Under the pieces are notes generated by a model. That model made no database searches. It had not been told where the DNA came from and saw only the letters and a list, made by a program, of their open reading frames with translations. From the NCBI RefSeq assembly GCF_009729075.1, contig NZ_VTGY01000015.1:248001-312000 (forward strand): DNA of 64,000 bases, read 5' to 3'. Numbering within the stretch: position 1 is the stretch's first letter; each line of letters opens with the position of its first letter. Shown here piece after piece: positions 25,127 through 33,986 of this stretch. A program made the translations under genes and the position numbers. The stretch is from Mycolicibacterium sp. CBMA 226 (lineage in GTDB: Bacteria; Actinomycetota; Actinomycetes; Mycobacteriales; Mycobacteriaceae).

Positions 25127-25464
25127 AGAATCTCGCGGACCGCGTCGATCGGGCGGGCCAGCCGGGTGCCCTTGTCGGTGACGACGAACGGCCGCTCGAT
25201 CAGGATGGGATGCTCGGCCATGGCGTCGAGCAGCTGCTCGTCGGTGGCGTCGGCCAGATTCAGTTCGGTGTAGAGGGATTCGCGCTTGCGAACCGCGGTG
25301 CGCACCTCGATGCCGGCATCCTTGATCATCGCCACGAGCTCGGAGCGTGTCGGCGGCGTCTTCAGGTACTGCACGACCTCGGGCTCAATACCGTTCTCCC
25401 GCAACAGATCCAGCGTCTTGCGGGAGGTCGAGCACTTCGGGTTATGAAGGATCCGCGCGTTCAT
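25123..25464 (-). CDS. arsC: ArsC/Spx-family arsenate reductase-like protein
   Basis: A 113-aa thioredoxin-fold protein with the catalytic cysteine in ILHNPKCSTSRKTLDLL and, later, HPILIERPFVV holding the family arginine. Glutaredoxin-type ArsC reduces arsenate to arsenite. No ars transporter or regulator lies nearby, so a role in arsenic resistance is not supported by context; a general redox role is possible. The ATG at 25464 begins at the first beta strand; a TTG at 25482 would add six residues and fits closer to the prs stop. Confidence 0.85.
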   Translation of the reverse strand: MNARILHNPKCSTSRKTLDLLRENGIEPEVVQYLKTPPTRSELVAMIKDAGIEVRTAVRKRESLYTELNLADATDEQLLDAMAEHPILIERPFVVTDKGTRLARPIDAVREIL

Positions 25465-25495
25465 CGTCGGCTCTTCGCGCAAGCGCTCATCGCTA

Positions 25496-26476
25496 TTACG
25501 CAGAACCGTCGAAAAGGCCGGTGACCGAGCCGTTTTCGAACACCGCGCGAATGGTCGCAGCCACCAGCGGCGCGATCGACAGCACAGTCAGGGCCGGGAA
25601 CTGCTTGTCCGGCGTGATGGGCAGCGTGTTGGTGACGATGACCTCGCGGGCGCCGCAGTCGGCCAGGCGCTGGGCGGCCGGGTCGGACAGCACACCGTGG
25701 GTGGCGGCGATGATGACGTCCTTGGCGCCGTCTTCGCGCAGCAGCTTGACCGCGCCGGCGATGGTCCCACCGGTGTCGATCATGTCGTCGGTCAGGATGC
25801 AGGTCTTGCCCTTGACCTCACCGACGACGCGGTTGGCCTTGACCTGGTTGGGGACCAGCGGGTCGCGGGTCTTGTGGATGAAGGCCAGCGGCACACCGCC
25901 CAGCGAGTCGGCCCACTTCTCGGCGACGCGCACGCGGCCGGAATCGGGGGAGACCACGACCAGATCGGAGTCACCGTACTTGTCACCGATGTAGCCACAC
26001 AGCAGCGACTGGCCGCGCATGTGGTCGACGGGGCCGTCGAAGAAGCCCTGAATCTGGTCGGTGTGCAGGTCGACCGAGACGATGCGGTCGGCGCCGGCGG
26101 TCTTGAGCAGGTCGGCGACCAGGCGGGCCGAGATGGGCTCACGGCCGCGGTGCTTCTTGTCCTGGCGGGCGTAGGGGTAGAACGGCAGGATCGCGGTGAT
26201 CCGCTTGGCCGACCCGCGCTTGAGCGCGTCGATCATGATGAGCTGTTCCATCAGCCAGTGGTTCAGCGGCGCGGGATGGCTCTGCAGTACGAAGGCGTCG
26301 CAGCCACGCACCGACTCGTCGAACCGGACGAAGATCTCGCCGTTCGCGAAGTCCCGGGACGTCTGCGGGGTGACCTCGATGCCGAGCTCTTTGGCGACCT
26401 GTTCGGCCAGTTCGGGGTGCGCGCGCCCCGAGAAGAGCATCAGGTTTTTGCGGTTGTCGGTCCAGTCCGTGGCCAC
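25496..26476 (-). CDS. prs: Ribose-phosphate pyrophosphokinase
   Basis: A 326-aa class I PRPP synthetase. Motifs are NLMLFSGRAHPELAEQV, FPFYPYARQDKKHRGREP-type ATP flap (here LPFYPYARQDKK), the PRPP-binding signature in LTDDMIDTGGTIAGAVKLL and VVVSPDSGRVRVAEKWAD. It makes PRPP from ribose-5-phosphate and ATP for nucleotides, His, Trp, NAD and decaprenylphosphoryl arabinose. It matches Rv1017c downstream of glmU and leads the arsC-lpqT run. Confidence 0.96.
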   Translation of the reverse strand: MATDWTDNRKNLMLFSGRAHPELAEQVAKELGIEVTPQTSRDFANGEIFVRFDESVRGCDAFVLQSHPAPLNHWLMEQLIMIDALKRGSAKRITAILPFYPYARQDKKHRGREPISARLVADLLKTAGADRIVSVDLHTDQIQGFFDGPVDHMRGQSLLCGYIGDKYGDSDLVVVSPDSGRVRVAEKWADSLGGVPLAFIHKTRDPLVPNQVKANRVVGEVKGKTCILTDDMIDTGGTIAGAVKLLREDGAKDVIIAATHGVLSDPAAQRLADCGAREVIVTNTLPITPDKQFPALTVLSIAPLVAATIRAVFENGSVTGLFDGSA

Positions 26477-26524
26477 TGTGTGCTGCTTTCGCGGTGGGGG
26501 CTCGATACGCCGTAATCGTACTTA

Positions 26525-26556
26525 CCGGTAACCCTGCCCCGTTGCCGGGTTACCGG
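26525..26556 (-). terminator. Hairpin between glmU and prs
   Basis: Perfect 10-bp arms CCGGTAACCC (26525-26534) and GGGTTACCGG (26547-26556) around a 12-base loop. It lies 23 bases after the glmU stop and 48 before the prs start, so it probably ends or attenuates glmU transcription. Confidence 0.6.
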
Positions 26557-26579
26557 ATTACCAACTTCAGATGTCGGGA

Positions 26580-28025
26580 TCAGCTTTCGCCGCGGGCTTT
26601 TCTGGCGGCCGCGGCGGCCTTGGAGTCGGGGCGTTTCCGCTCCACCCAGCCCTCGATGTTGCGCTGCTCGCCCTTCGACACGGCAAGCGCGCCGGGTGGC
26701 ACATCCTCGCGGACTACGGTGCCGGCGCCGGTGTAGGCGCCGTCGCCGACGCTCACCGGCGCGACGAACATCGTGTCCGAGCCGGTGCGCACGTGCGAAC
26801 CGATGGTGGTGCGATTCTTGTTCTCACCGTCGTAGTTGACGAAGACGCTGGACGCGCCGATGTTGCTGTATTCGCCGATGTCGGCGTCCCCGACGTAGGT
26901 CAGGTGCGGCACCTTGGTGCCGGTGCCGATCTTCGAGTTCTTCACCTCGACGAACGCGCCGAGTTTGCCGTCGGCGCCCAGCTCGGTGCCCGGTCGCAGA
27001 TACGTGAAGGGACCGACGGTTGCGCCGGCGCCGATGACCGCCAGCTGCCCGTGGGTGCGGATCACCTCGGCACCGTCGCCGACTTCCATGTCGGTCAGGG
27101 TGGTGTCGGGTCCGATGACACAGTTCGCGCCGACGTCGGTGGCGCCGAGCAGCTGGGTGCACTGCTTGACGACGGTGTCGCGGCCGATGCTCACGTCGAC
27201 GTCGATCCAGGTGGTGGCCGGGTCGACGATCGTGACGCCCGCCCGCTGGTGCCCGGCGACGATGCGGCGGTTCAGCTCGGCGGCCACCTCGGACAGCTGG
27301 ACCCGGTCGTTGACGCCGGAGACCTGAGCGCTGTCGTCGACGTGGTGGGCGCGGACGATCTGGCCGTCGCCGCGCACGATCGAGATGGCGTCGGTCAGGT
27401 AGAGCTCTTGCTGGGCGTTGTCCGCGCGCAGTCGGCTCAGCGCCGAGCGCAGGGCGGCCGCGTCGAACGCGTACACCCCGGAGTTCACCTCGCGGATGGC
27501 GCGCTGGGATTCGGTGGCGTCGGCCTGCTCGACGATGCCGATCACCTCGTGGTCCTGCGTGCGCAGGATGCGGCCGTAGCCCGTCGGGTTGGTGACGGTC
27601 GTGGTCAGCACGGTGGCGGCCGCGGTGGCGGCGGCGTGGGTATCGACGAGGCCTTCGAGGGTGCCGGCATCGAGCAGCGGCACGTCACCTGCGGTGACGA
27701 CGACTGTGCCGGCGAAATCGTCGGGCAGTGCCGACAGGCCGCAGGTGACGGCGTGCCCGGTGCCGAGCTGTTCGTCCTGGATCGCGACCGTGACAGTGCG
27801 GCCGAGCCGGCCCGCGATCTCGTGCACATGCGCGGTGACGCGCTCGCGTTCCTTGCCCACGACCACGACGAGGTGCGTCGGGTTGACCTTGGCCACGGCG
27901 TGCAGGGCGTGTGCCAGCATGCTGCGACCGGCCAGGCTGTGCAGGACCTTCGGGATATCGGAGCGCATCCGGGTGCCCGACCCGGCTGCCAGGACGATGA
28001 CAGCGGCTTCGCCTCGAGTCGTCAC
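26580..28025 (-). CDS. glmU: Bifunctional N-acetylglucosamine-1-P uridyltransferase / glucosamine-1-P acetyltransferase
   Basis: A 481-aa two-domain enzyme. The N-terminal uridyltransferase has VIVLAAGSGTRMRSDIPKVL. From about residue 250 there is a left-handed beta-helix of hexapeptide repeats (for example IGRDTVVKQCTQLLG), ending with a Lys/Ala/Arg-rich tail. It makes UDP-GlcNAc for peptidoglycan and arabinogalactan linker. The GTG at 28025, with GAGAGGG before it, begins right at the nucleotide-binding strand; an upstream in-frame extension is not conserved-looking. It corresponds to Rv1018c. Confidence 0.96.
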   Translation of the reverse strand: MTTRGEAAVIVLAAGSGTRMRSDIPKVLHSLAGRSMLAHALHAVAKVNPTHLVVVVGKERERVTAHVHEIAGRLGRTVTVAIQDEQLGTGHAVTCGLSALPDDFAGTVVVTAGDVPLLDAGTLEGLVDTHAAATAAATVLTTTVTNPTGYGRILRTQDHEVIGIVEQADATESQRAIREVNSGVYAFDAAALRSALSRLRADNAQQELYLTDAISIVRGDGQIVRAHHVDDSAQVSGVNDRVQLSEVAAELNRRIVAGHQRAGVTIVDPATTWIDVDVSIGRDTVVKQCTQLLGATDVGANCVIGPDTTLTDMEVGDGAEVIRTHGQLAVIGAGATVGPFTYLRPGTELGADGKLGAFVEVKNSKIGTGTKVPHLTYVGDADIGEYSNIGASSVFVNYDGENKNRTTIGSHVRTGSDTMFVAPVSVGDGAYTGAGTVVREDVPPGALAVSKGEQRNIEGWVERKRPDSKAAAAARKARGES

Positions 28026-28104
28026 ATGGCCCTCTCTCTGTGCCGAGCGACGGATCGATCGGCAAGCTCTGCCTGTCGGCTCGCTCGGCAAGCCTCACTC
28101 GCTG

Positions 28105-28176
28105 CTCCGTCGCCAGGACTCGAACCTGAACTATCTGAACCAAAATCAGAGGTGCTGCCGATTACACCACGACGGA
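28105..28176 (-). tRNA. tRNA-Gln (anticodon TTG)
   Basis: A cloverleaf reads on the minus strand: acceptor TCCGTCG with CGACGGA, anticodon stem TCTGA/TCAGA with loop TTTTGGT (anticodon TTG, decoding CAA), and T arm CAGGTTCGAGTCCTG. The 3' CCA is not encoded. It lies 79 bases upstream of glmU on the same strand, as the M. tuberculosis glutamine tRNA does. Confidence 0.95.
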
Positions 28177-28219
28177 TTACTCGCCAGAGACTCTAATGCA
28201 AGCGGATAGGCTGGCGACC

Positions 28220-28855
28220 ATGGCAGCGGCGGAGAACGGGGCGCGCAGCCCTCGTGCGCGCATGACCGGCAGTGAACGCCGTCAACAGCTGATCGAGATC
28301 GCCAAGTCACTGTTCGCCGAGCGCGGGTACGACGGCACGTCCATCGAGGAGATCGCGCAGCGCGCCAATGTCTCCAAACCCGTGGTCTACGAGCATTTCG
28401 GCGGCAAGGAAGGCTTGTACGCCGTCGTCGTGGACCGCGAGATGTCCGCGCTGCTCGACGGCATCACGTCGTCGCTGACCAACAACCGGTCCCGGGTGCG
28501 GGTCGAGCGGGTGGCGCTGGCGCTGTTGACGTACGTCGAGGAGCACACCGACGGCTTCCGCATCCTGATCAGGGATTCGCCGGCGGCCATTACGTCGGGC
28601 ACCTACTCGACGCTGCTCAACGACGCGGTCAACCAGGTCAGCTCGATCCTGGCCGGCGACTTCTCCCGCCGCGGGCTCGACCCGGAGCTGGCCCCGCTCT
28701 ATGCGCAGGCGCTGGTCGGCTCGGTGTCGATGTCCGCGCAGTGGTGGCTGGACACCCGCGAACCGAAGAAGGAAGTGGTCGCGGCGCACCTGGTCAATCT
28801 GATGTGGAACGGCCTGACACATCTCGAGTCGGATCCCGAGCTGCACGAGAACTGA
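28220..28855 (+). CDS. TetR-family transcriptional regulator
   Basis: A 211-aa regulator with a typical N-terminal HTH: RRQQLIEIAKSLFAERGYDGTSI followed by EEIAQRANVSKPVVYEHFGGKEGLY. The C-terminal ligand domain is unlike a known class and includes WWLDTREPKKEV. It matches Rv1019 in position between glmU and mfd. The ATG at 28220 is preferred; one at 28196 would add eight residues. It is divergent from tRNA-Gln and glmU. No perfect operator was seen in the 43-base gap. Confidence 0.9.
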   Translation: MAAAENGARSPRARMTGSERRQQLIEIAKSLFAERGYDGTSIEEIAQRANVSKPVVYEHFGGKEGLYAVVVDREMSALLDGITSSLTNNRSRVRVERVALALLTYVEEHTDGFRILIRDSPAAITSGTYSTLLNDAVNQVSSILAGDFSRRGLDPELAPLYAQALVGSVSMSAQWWLDTREPKKEVVAAHLVNLMWNGLTHLESDPELHEN

Positions 28856-28872
28856 GTTCGACTGACTGGGGC

Positions 28873-30120
28873 CTAGCCGCAGTCACGCAGCAGTAGGTCC
28901 GCCATTGTTTCGCGTCGGATCAGCGGTCGCACCTGACGGTCGCACACGGCGACCACGGGCGGCCGGGTCGTCATGGTGAAGTTCGAATCCGTGCTGTGGT
29001 GGTAAGCGCCGGTGCAGGCGGTGGCGAGCAGGTCGCCGGGGTGAGTGTCGGTGGGCAGTTCGATGTCGCTGCCGAGCGCGCCGCCGCCGCGGCACACCAC
29101 CGTGGCCAGGCTGGTCGGTCCGAGAGGGTGCCGATTAGCAAGGGCCACAGTGTAATTCGGTGTGGTTGCGGATTTCGGGTGGCTGCCGTCGACGGCGACG
29201 ACGAGGCGGCCGTCGGTGCGGGTGACGACCGATTGCACGCGGTGCAGCGTCACTCCGGCCCGTCCGCTGATGGCCCGGCCCGGTTCGACGACCAGCCGGG
29301 GGCGCGGGAACCGATTCGCGGCGCACGCGGCGTCGAGAGCGTCCTCCAGGAAATCGGCGAGCGCCGCCACGTCGAGTTGCGCGTCACCGGCCTGGTAGGC
29401 GATGGCATGCCCGCCGCCGATGTTGAGCTCGGTGAGCAGCACGCCGTGCGCGGCGCGCACATCGGCCATGGTGTCGACGAGTCCGCGTACGGCCTCGACG
29501 TAGACCTCCGGCTCGGCGATCTGCGAACCCAGGTGGCAATACAGCCCGGCCAGCGGCAACTGCGGCGTGGCCAGGGCCCGGCTGACCAGCGGCAAGACCT
29601 CGACTCCGGGCAGCACCTGCAACAGCACTGCCTGGGGGTGGCGGGTGACGCCGGCCAGGTAGGCGATCTCGATGGGGGAGTCGACGACGATGCGGCCGAC
29701 GCCGGCCGCCGCGGCGGTAGCAAGCTCGTCGGCCGACTTGCCGCTGCCGTGGACGACGATGCGGCCCGGCTCGATGCCGCCGGCCAGCGCGGTGGCCAGC
29801 TCAGCCGTCGAGCAAACTGCCATGCCGAGCCCGGCGTCGTGCACCCAGCCGGCGACGGTCCTGGTCAGCAGGGACTGCGCCGCGTAGACCACCTCGACGC
29901 CGCGCAACGTGGTGCGGTAGTGCACGGCTCGGCTTCGGAAGTCGGCCTCATCGAGAACGTATGCGGGCGTGCCGAATTCGTCGGCGACGTCGGTGAGCAC
30001 TACCGATCCGACGCAGAGCCGTCCCAATTCATCGACGTGAGTGGTCAGCGGCCAGATCGATGTGTCGATGCGCGGGCGCATGGCGGTCCGCAGAGACGGC
30101 AGGATGTCGAGCAATGTCAT
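28873..30120 (-). CDS. Diaminopimelate decarboxylase-like protein lacking the PLP lysine
   Basis: A 415-aa protein with the full two-domain LysA fold. It keeps family motifs VYAAxS, YCHLGSQI, GGGHAIAY, VVEPGRAIS and the C-terminal ACTGAY. Three catalytic features are changed: the Schiff-base lysine of YAAK is glutamine (Q82, codon CAG at 29875-29877); the HCESGD active-site loop reads VCRGGGALGSD; and GAY is followed by HHSTDSNF instead of the usual SxSSxYN-like run. The ORF is intact with a good AAGGTGA ribosome site, so it is a kept gene, not debris. It may be a PLP-free or regulatory pseudoenzyme. It is not the lysine-pathway lysA. Confidence 0.85.
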   Translation of the reverse strand: MTLLDILPSLRTAMRPRIDTSIWPLTTHVDELGRLCVGSVVLTDVADEFGTPAYVLDEADFRSRAVHYRTTLRGVEVVYAAQSLLTRTVAGWVHDAGLGMAVCSTAELATALAGGIEPGRIVVHGSGKSADELATAAAAGVGRIVVDSPIEIAYLAGVTRHPQAVLLQVLPGVEVLPLVSRALATPQLPLAGLYCHLGSQIAEPEVYVEAVRGLVDTMADVRAAHGVLLTELNIGGGHAIAYQAGDAQLDVAALADFLEDALDAACAANRFPRPRLVVEPGRAISGRAGVTLHRVQSVVTRTDGRLVVAVDGSHPKSATTPNYTVALANRHPLGPTSLATVVCRGGGALGSDIELPTDTHPGDLLATACTGAYHHSTDSNFTMTTRPPVVAVCDRQVRPLIRRETMADLLLRDCG

Positions 30121-30227
30121 GACTTCACCTTGCGCCCGGAATCGCCCGGTGAGCGCCGCGTTGACGATCCCTTGACGGGACGGTGCCCAATATTGACGAA
30201 GTCCTGCGAACTACAATCAGACGCATC

Positions 30228-33200
30228 ATGACCTCCCCGGGGCAGCAATCAATTCAGACCCCGCTGGCGGGGCTCGTCCAACTCGCACTCACCGATCCTG
30301 GCCTGCAGGAACTGACTCAGCACGCCGTTGACGGCGTCGCCGAGAAGACGCTGGTGGGTCCGGTCAGTGCCAGGCTTCCGGTTGCCGCCGCACTGGCCGC
30401 CGCCGGACCGGTGCTGGTCGTGACGGCCACCGGACGCGAGGCCGACGACCTCACCGCCGAACTGCGGGCCGTGCACGGCGACGCCGTGGCGCTGTTCCCG
30501 TCGTGGGAGACGCTGCCGCACGAGCGGCTCTCGCCCGGTGTCGACACCGTGGGTGCCCGGCTGACGGTGCTGCGCCGGCTGGCGCATCCCGACGACGCCC
30601 GCCTCGGTCCGCCGCTGCGGGTGGTGGTCACCACGGCCCGGTCGCTGCTGCAGCCGCTGGCCGGCGGGGTGACCGACGCCGAACCGGTGACGTTGACCAT
30701 CGGCGGCGAAGCCGACTTCGATGACACCGTGGCCCGGCTGGTCGAGCTCGCCTACACACGCGTCGACATGGTGGGCAAGCGCGGCGAATTCGCTGTCCGC
30801 GGAGGCATTCTCGACGTCTTCACGCCGACCGCCGAGCACCCCGTGCGCGTCGAGTTCTGGGGCGACGAGGTCACCGAGATGCGGATGTTCTCGGTGGCCG
30901 ACCAGCGGTCCATCCCCGAGATCGCGGTCGACACCGTGATCGCGGTGCCCTGCCGTGAACTGCTGCTGACCGAGGACGTCCGCGAACGCGCCGCCGAGAT
31001 CGGGGCCGGCCTGCCCAGCAGCGACAACCAGGTCACCGGCAGCATCGCGGACATGATGGCCAAGCTCGCCGAGGGCATTTCGGTCGACGGCATGGAGGCG
31101 CTGCTCCCGGTGCTGCGTCCGGGCGAACTGGCGCTGCTCACCGACCGGCTGCCGGCCGGTGCGCCGCTGCTGATCTGCGATCCGGAGAAGGTTCGCACCC
31201 GCGCCGCCGATCTGATCAAGACGGGCCGCGAGTTCCTGGAGGCCTCGTGGTCGGTGGCCGCCGTGGGCGGCGACGCGCCGATTGATGTTGAGCAGCTTGG
31301 TGGTTCGGGTTTCCGGGACTTCGTGGAGGTCCGGGAGGCCGCGGCCGCCGGCGGACACCCGTGGTGGACGCTGAGCCAGCTGGCCACTGAATCGGGCACC
31401 GAGGTCGACATCCGGCCCTCGCCGTCGGCGCGCAGCCAGCAGAGCCTCGAAGAAATCTTCGCGATGCTGCGGGCGCACATCGCCACCGGTGGGCTCGCCG
31501 CCGTGGTCACCCCGGGCACCGGTACCGCGCACCGCGTGGTCGAGCAGCTCGGTGAATCCGACGTCGCCGCAACGATGTTGGCGCCCGGCGAGGCGCCGAA
31601 GCCCGGCGTCGTCGGCGTGCTCAAGGGCCCGCTGCACGACGGTATGGTGCTGCCCGGCGTCAACCTCGTGATCATCACCGAGACCGACCTGACAGGTAAC
31701 CGGGCGGCGGTCACCGAGGGCAAACGGCTTGCCGCCAAACGGCGTAACGTCGTCGACCCGCTGGCGTTGACGGCCGGCGACTTGGTCGTGCACGACCAGC
31801 ACGGCATCGGCAAGTTCGTCGAGATGACCGAGCGCGTGGTCGGTGGCGCGCGGCGCGAGTACCTGGTGCTGGAGTACGCGTCGGCGAAACGCGGCGGCGG
31901 GTCCGACCGGCTGTATGTGCCGATGGACTCACTGGATCAGTTGTCGCGGTACGTCGGCGGCCAGGAGCCCACGCTGAGCCGGCTCGGCGGCAGCGACTGG
32001 ACCAACACGAAAACCAAGGCCCGCAAGGCCGTTCGCGAGATCGCCGGCGAGCTGGTGTCGCTGTATGCCAAACGGCAGTCCGCGCCCGGCCATGCGTTCG
32101 CGCCGGACACCCCGTGGCAGGCCGAGATGGAAGACGCGTTCGGCTTCACCGAGACCATGGACCAGCTGACCGCCATCACGGAGGTCAAGGCCGACATGGA
32201 GAAGCCGGTTCCGATGGACCGCGTCGTCTGCGGTGACGTCGGATACGGCAAGACCGAGATCGCGGTCCGCGCGGCGTTCAAGGCTGTGCAGGACGGCAAG
32301 CAGGTCGCGGTGCTGGTGCCGACGACGCTGCTGGCCGACCAGCATCTGCAGACCTTCGCCGCCCGCATGGCCGGCTTCCCGGTCACGGTCAAGGGACTGT
32401 CCCGGTTCACCGATCCGGCCGAATCCCGTTTGGTGATCGAGGGTTTGAAGGACGGCTCGGTCGACGTGGTGATCGGCACGCACCGACTGCTGGCGACCGG
32501 CGTCACCTGGAAAGACCTCGGCCTGGTGATCGTCGACGAGGAACAGCGGTTCGGCGTCGAGCACAAAGAGCACATCAAGTCGATGCGCACGCACGTCGAC
32601 GTGCTGACCATGAGTGCGACCCCGATCCCGCGCACGCTGGAGATGAGCCTGGCCGGCATCCGCGAGATGTCGACCATCCTCACGCCGCCCGAGGAACGCT
32701 TCCCGGTGCTGACTTACGTTGGGCCGCATGATGACAAGCAGGTCGCGGCGGCGCTGCGGCGCGAGCTCCTGCGCGACGGGCAGGCGTTCTACATCCACAA
32801 CCGGGTGAAGTCGATCGACAATGCGGCCGCGCGGGTGCGCCAAATGGTGCCGGAGGCCCGGGTCGTGGTGGCACATGGGCAGATGCCCGAGGAAATGCTC
32901 GAGAAGACCGTCGAGGGCTTCTGGAACCGCGAGTACGACATCCTGGTCTGTACGACGATCGTCGAGACGGGCCTGGACATTTCGAACGCCAACACATTGA
33001 TCGTGGAGCGCGCCGATACCTTCGGCCTGTCGCAGCTACACCAGCTGCGTGGCCGCGTGGGGCGCAGTCGTGAGCGCGGCTACGCGTATTTCCTTTACCC
33101 ACCCGAGGTTCCGCTCACCGAGACCGCCCACGACCGGCTGGCGACCATCGCCCAGAACAACGATCTGGGCGCCGGTATGGCCGTCGCGATGAAGGACCTC

Positions 33201-33881
33201 GAGATTCGCGGCGCCGGCAACGTGCTCGGCGTCGAGCAGTCCGGGCACGTCGCCGGAGTCGGCTTCGACTTGTACGTCCGGCTCGTCGGCGAAGCCGTCG
33301 AGGCCTACCGCGCCGCCGTGGACGGGAAAACCATTGCAGCCGTGGAGGAGCCGAAGGAGGTGCGGGTCGACCTGCCGATCGATGCGCACCTGCCGCCGGA
33401 CTACATCGGCAGCGACCGGCTGCGGCTCGAGGCCTACCGCCGGTTGGCGGCCGCGTCTGATCACGGCGCCGTGGCATCCGTGGTCGAGGAGTTGGTGGAC
33501 CGTTACGGACCGCTGCCCGAACCCGCGCAGCGGCTCGTCGCCGTGGCGCGCCTTCGGCTGCTGTGCCGCGAGTACGGCGTCACCGAGGTGAGCGCGATCT
33601 CCGACTCGACCATCCGCCTGACGCCGTTGACGCTCATGGACTCCGGTCAGCTGCGGCTCAAGCGGATGTATCCGGGCGCGACGTACCGGGCCACCACGTC
33701 TACGGTGCAGATTCCCATTCCGCGAGCCGGCGCCGGGGTCGGCGCACCCCGCATCCGCGACCTGGAACTGGCGCGTGCGGTGGCCGGATTGCTGCTGGTG
33801 CTCGACGGGAAAGCGGCTGGTGAAGTTGATATAACCGACCTGGGAGGTAGCGCAGTGGGAGAACCGGGGCTGTCGCGATGA
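30228..33881 (+). CDS. mfd: Transcription-repair coupling factor
   Basis: A 1217-aa DNA translocase. It has a UvrB-like N-terminal module, a CarD-like RNA-polymerase-interacting domain (about 500-600, DLVVHDQHGIGKFVEM), then the motor with Walker A CGDVGYGKTEIAVRAAF (about 674) and DEEQRFGVEHKEHIKSM. The second RecA domain has LVCTTIVETGLDIS and QLRGRVGRS, and a C-terminal TRCF domain follows. Mfd removes stalled RNA polymerase and recruits UvrA. The ATG at 30228 is chosen; a GTG at 30183 would add 15 residues. The stop overlaps the first of three repeated mini-ORFs leading to mazG. Confidence 0.97.
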   Translation: MTSPGQQSIQTPLAGLVQLALTDPGLQELTQHAVDGVAEKTLVGPVSARLPVAAALAAAGPVLVVTATGREADDLTAELRAVHGDAVALFPSWETLPHERLSPGVDTVGARLTVLRRLAHPDDARLGPPLRVVVTTARSLLQPLAGGVTDAEPVTLTIGGEADFDDTVARLVELAYTRVDMVGKRGEFAVRGGILDVFTPTAEHPVRVEFWGDEVTEMRMFSVADQRSIPEIAVDTVIAVPCRELLLTEDVRERAAEIGAGLPSSDNQVTGSIADMMAKLAEGISVDGMEALLPVLRPGELALLTDRLPAGAPLLICDPEKVRTRAADLIKTGREFLEASWSVAAVGGDAPIDVEQLGGSGFRDFVEVREAAAAGGHPWWTLSQLATESGTEVDIRPSPSARSQQSLEEIFAMLRAHIATGGLAAVVTPGTGTAHRVVEQLGESDVAATMLAPGEAPKPGVVGVLKGPLHDGMVLPGVNLVIITETDLTGNRAAVTEGKRLAAKRRNVVDPLALTAGDLVVHDQHGIGKFVEMTERVVGGARREYLVLEYASAKRGGGSDRLYVPMDSLDQLSRYVGGQEPTLSRLGGSDWTNTKTKARKAVREIAGELVSLYAKRQSAPGHAFAPDTPWQAEMEDAFGFTETMDQLTAITEVKADMEKPVPMDRVVCGDVGYGKTEIAVRAAFKAVQDGKQVAVLVPTTLLADQHLQTFAARMAGFPVTVKGLSRFTDPAESRLVIEGLKDGSVDVVIGTHRLLATGVTWKDLGLVIVDEEQRFGVEHKEHIKSMRTHVDVLTMSATPIPRTLEMSLAGIREMSTILTPPEERFPVLTYVGPHDDKQVAAALRRELLRDGQAFYIHNRVKSIDNAAARVRQMVPEARVVVAHGQMPEEMLEKTVEGFWNREYDILVCTTIVETGLDISNANTLIVERADTFGLSQLHQLRGRVGRSRERGYAYFLYPPEVPLTETAHDRLATIAQNNDLGAGMAVAMKDLEIRGAGNVLGVEQSGHVAGVGFDLYVRLVGEAVEAYRAAVDGKTIAAVEEPKEVRVDLPIDAHLPPDYIGSDRLRLEAYRRLAAASDHGAVASVVEELVDRYGPLPEPAQRLVAVARLRLLCREYGVTEVSAISDSTIRLTPLTLMDSGQLRLKRMYPGATYRATTSTVQIPIPRAGAGVGAPRIRDLELARAVAGLLLVLDGKAAGEVDITDLGGSAVGEPGLSR

Positions 33882-33916
33882 CGGTCAGCGAGAAGCCGGA
33901 GGTGCAGCGCGCATGA
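33878..33916 (+). CDS. Mini-ORF 1 of the mfd-mazG relay
   Basis: It encodes MTVSEKPEVQRA; its ATG overlaps the mfd TGA and its TGA overlaps the next ATG. Translation is plausible by coupling but unproven; the peptide is probably unimportant in itself. Confidence 0.4.
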   Translation: MTVSEKPEVQRA

Positions 33917-33951
33917 CGGTCAGCGAGAAGCCGGAGGTGCAGCGCGCATGA
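33913..33951 (+). CDS. Mini-ORF 2 of the mfd-mazG relay
   Basis: It encodes the same 12 residues as mini-ORF 1 from an identical repeat copy, in another reading frame. It overlaps its neighbours by four bases at each end. Confidence 0.4.
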   Translation: MTVSEKPEVQRA

Positions 33952-33986
33952 CGGTCAGCGAGAAGCCGAAGGCGGATCGCGCATGA
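33948..33986 (+). CDS. Mini-ORF 3 of the mfd-mazG relay
   Basis: It encodes MTVSEKPKADRA, diverged in the second half. Its TGA overlaps the mazG ATG at 33983, so a ribosome finishing it could restart on mazG. Confidence 0.4.
   Translation: MTVSEKPKADRA

Larger units (their letters stand above)
33878..33982 (+). repeat. Three tandem 35-bp repeats joining mfd to mazG
   Basis: Copies at 33878-33912 and 33913-33947 are identical; the third (33948-33982) differs only in its last 15 bases. Each begins ATGACGGTCAGCGAGAAGCC. Because the unit is 35 bases, each copy encodes a 12-residue ORF whose TGA overlaps the next ATG. The result is a chain of ATGA overlaps from the mfd stop through the mini-ORFs to the mazG ATG at 33983. 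Confidence 0.95.

Noticed and set aside
26571..28196. A 541-codon open frame opposite glmU
   Set aside because: It is the antisense of glmU and tRNA-Gln, with Asp/Gly/Val-rich composition typical of antisense frames in high-GC DNA.
30249..31802. A 517-codon open frame opposite mfd
   Set aside because: It is antisense to motif-rich mfd sequence and has no recognisable domain.
33878..33982. Reading the three 35-bp repeats as a CRISPR array
   Set aside because: The units abut without spacers, encode coupled mini-ORFs and have no cas genes nearby.
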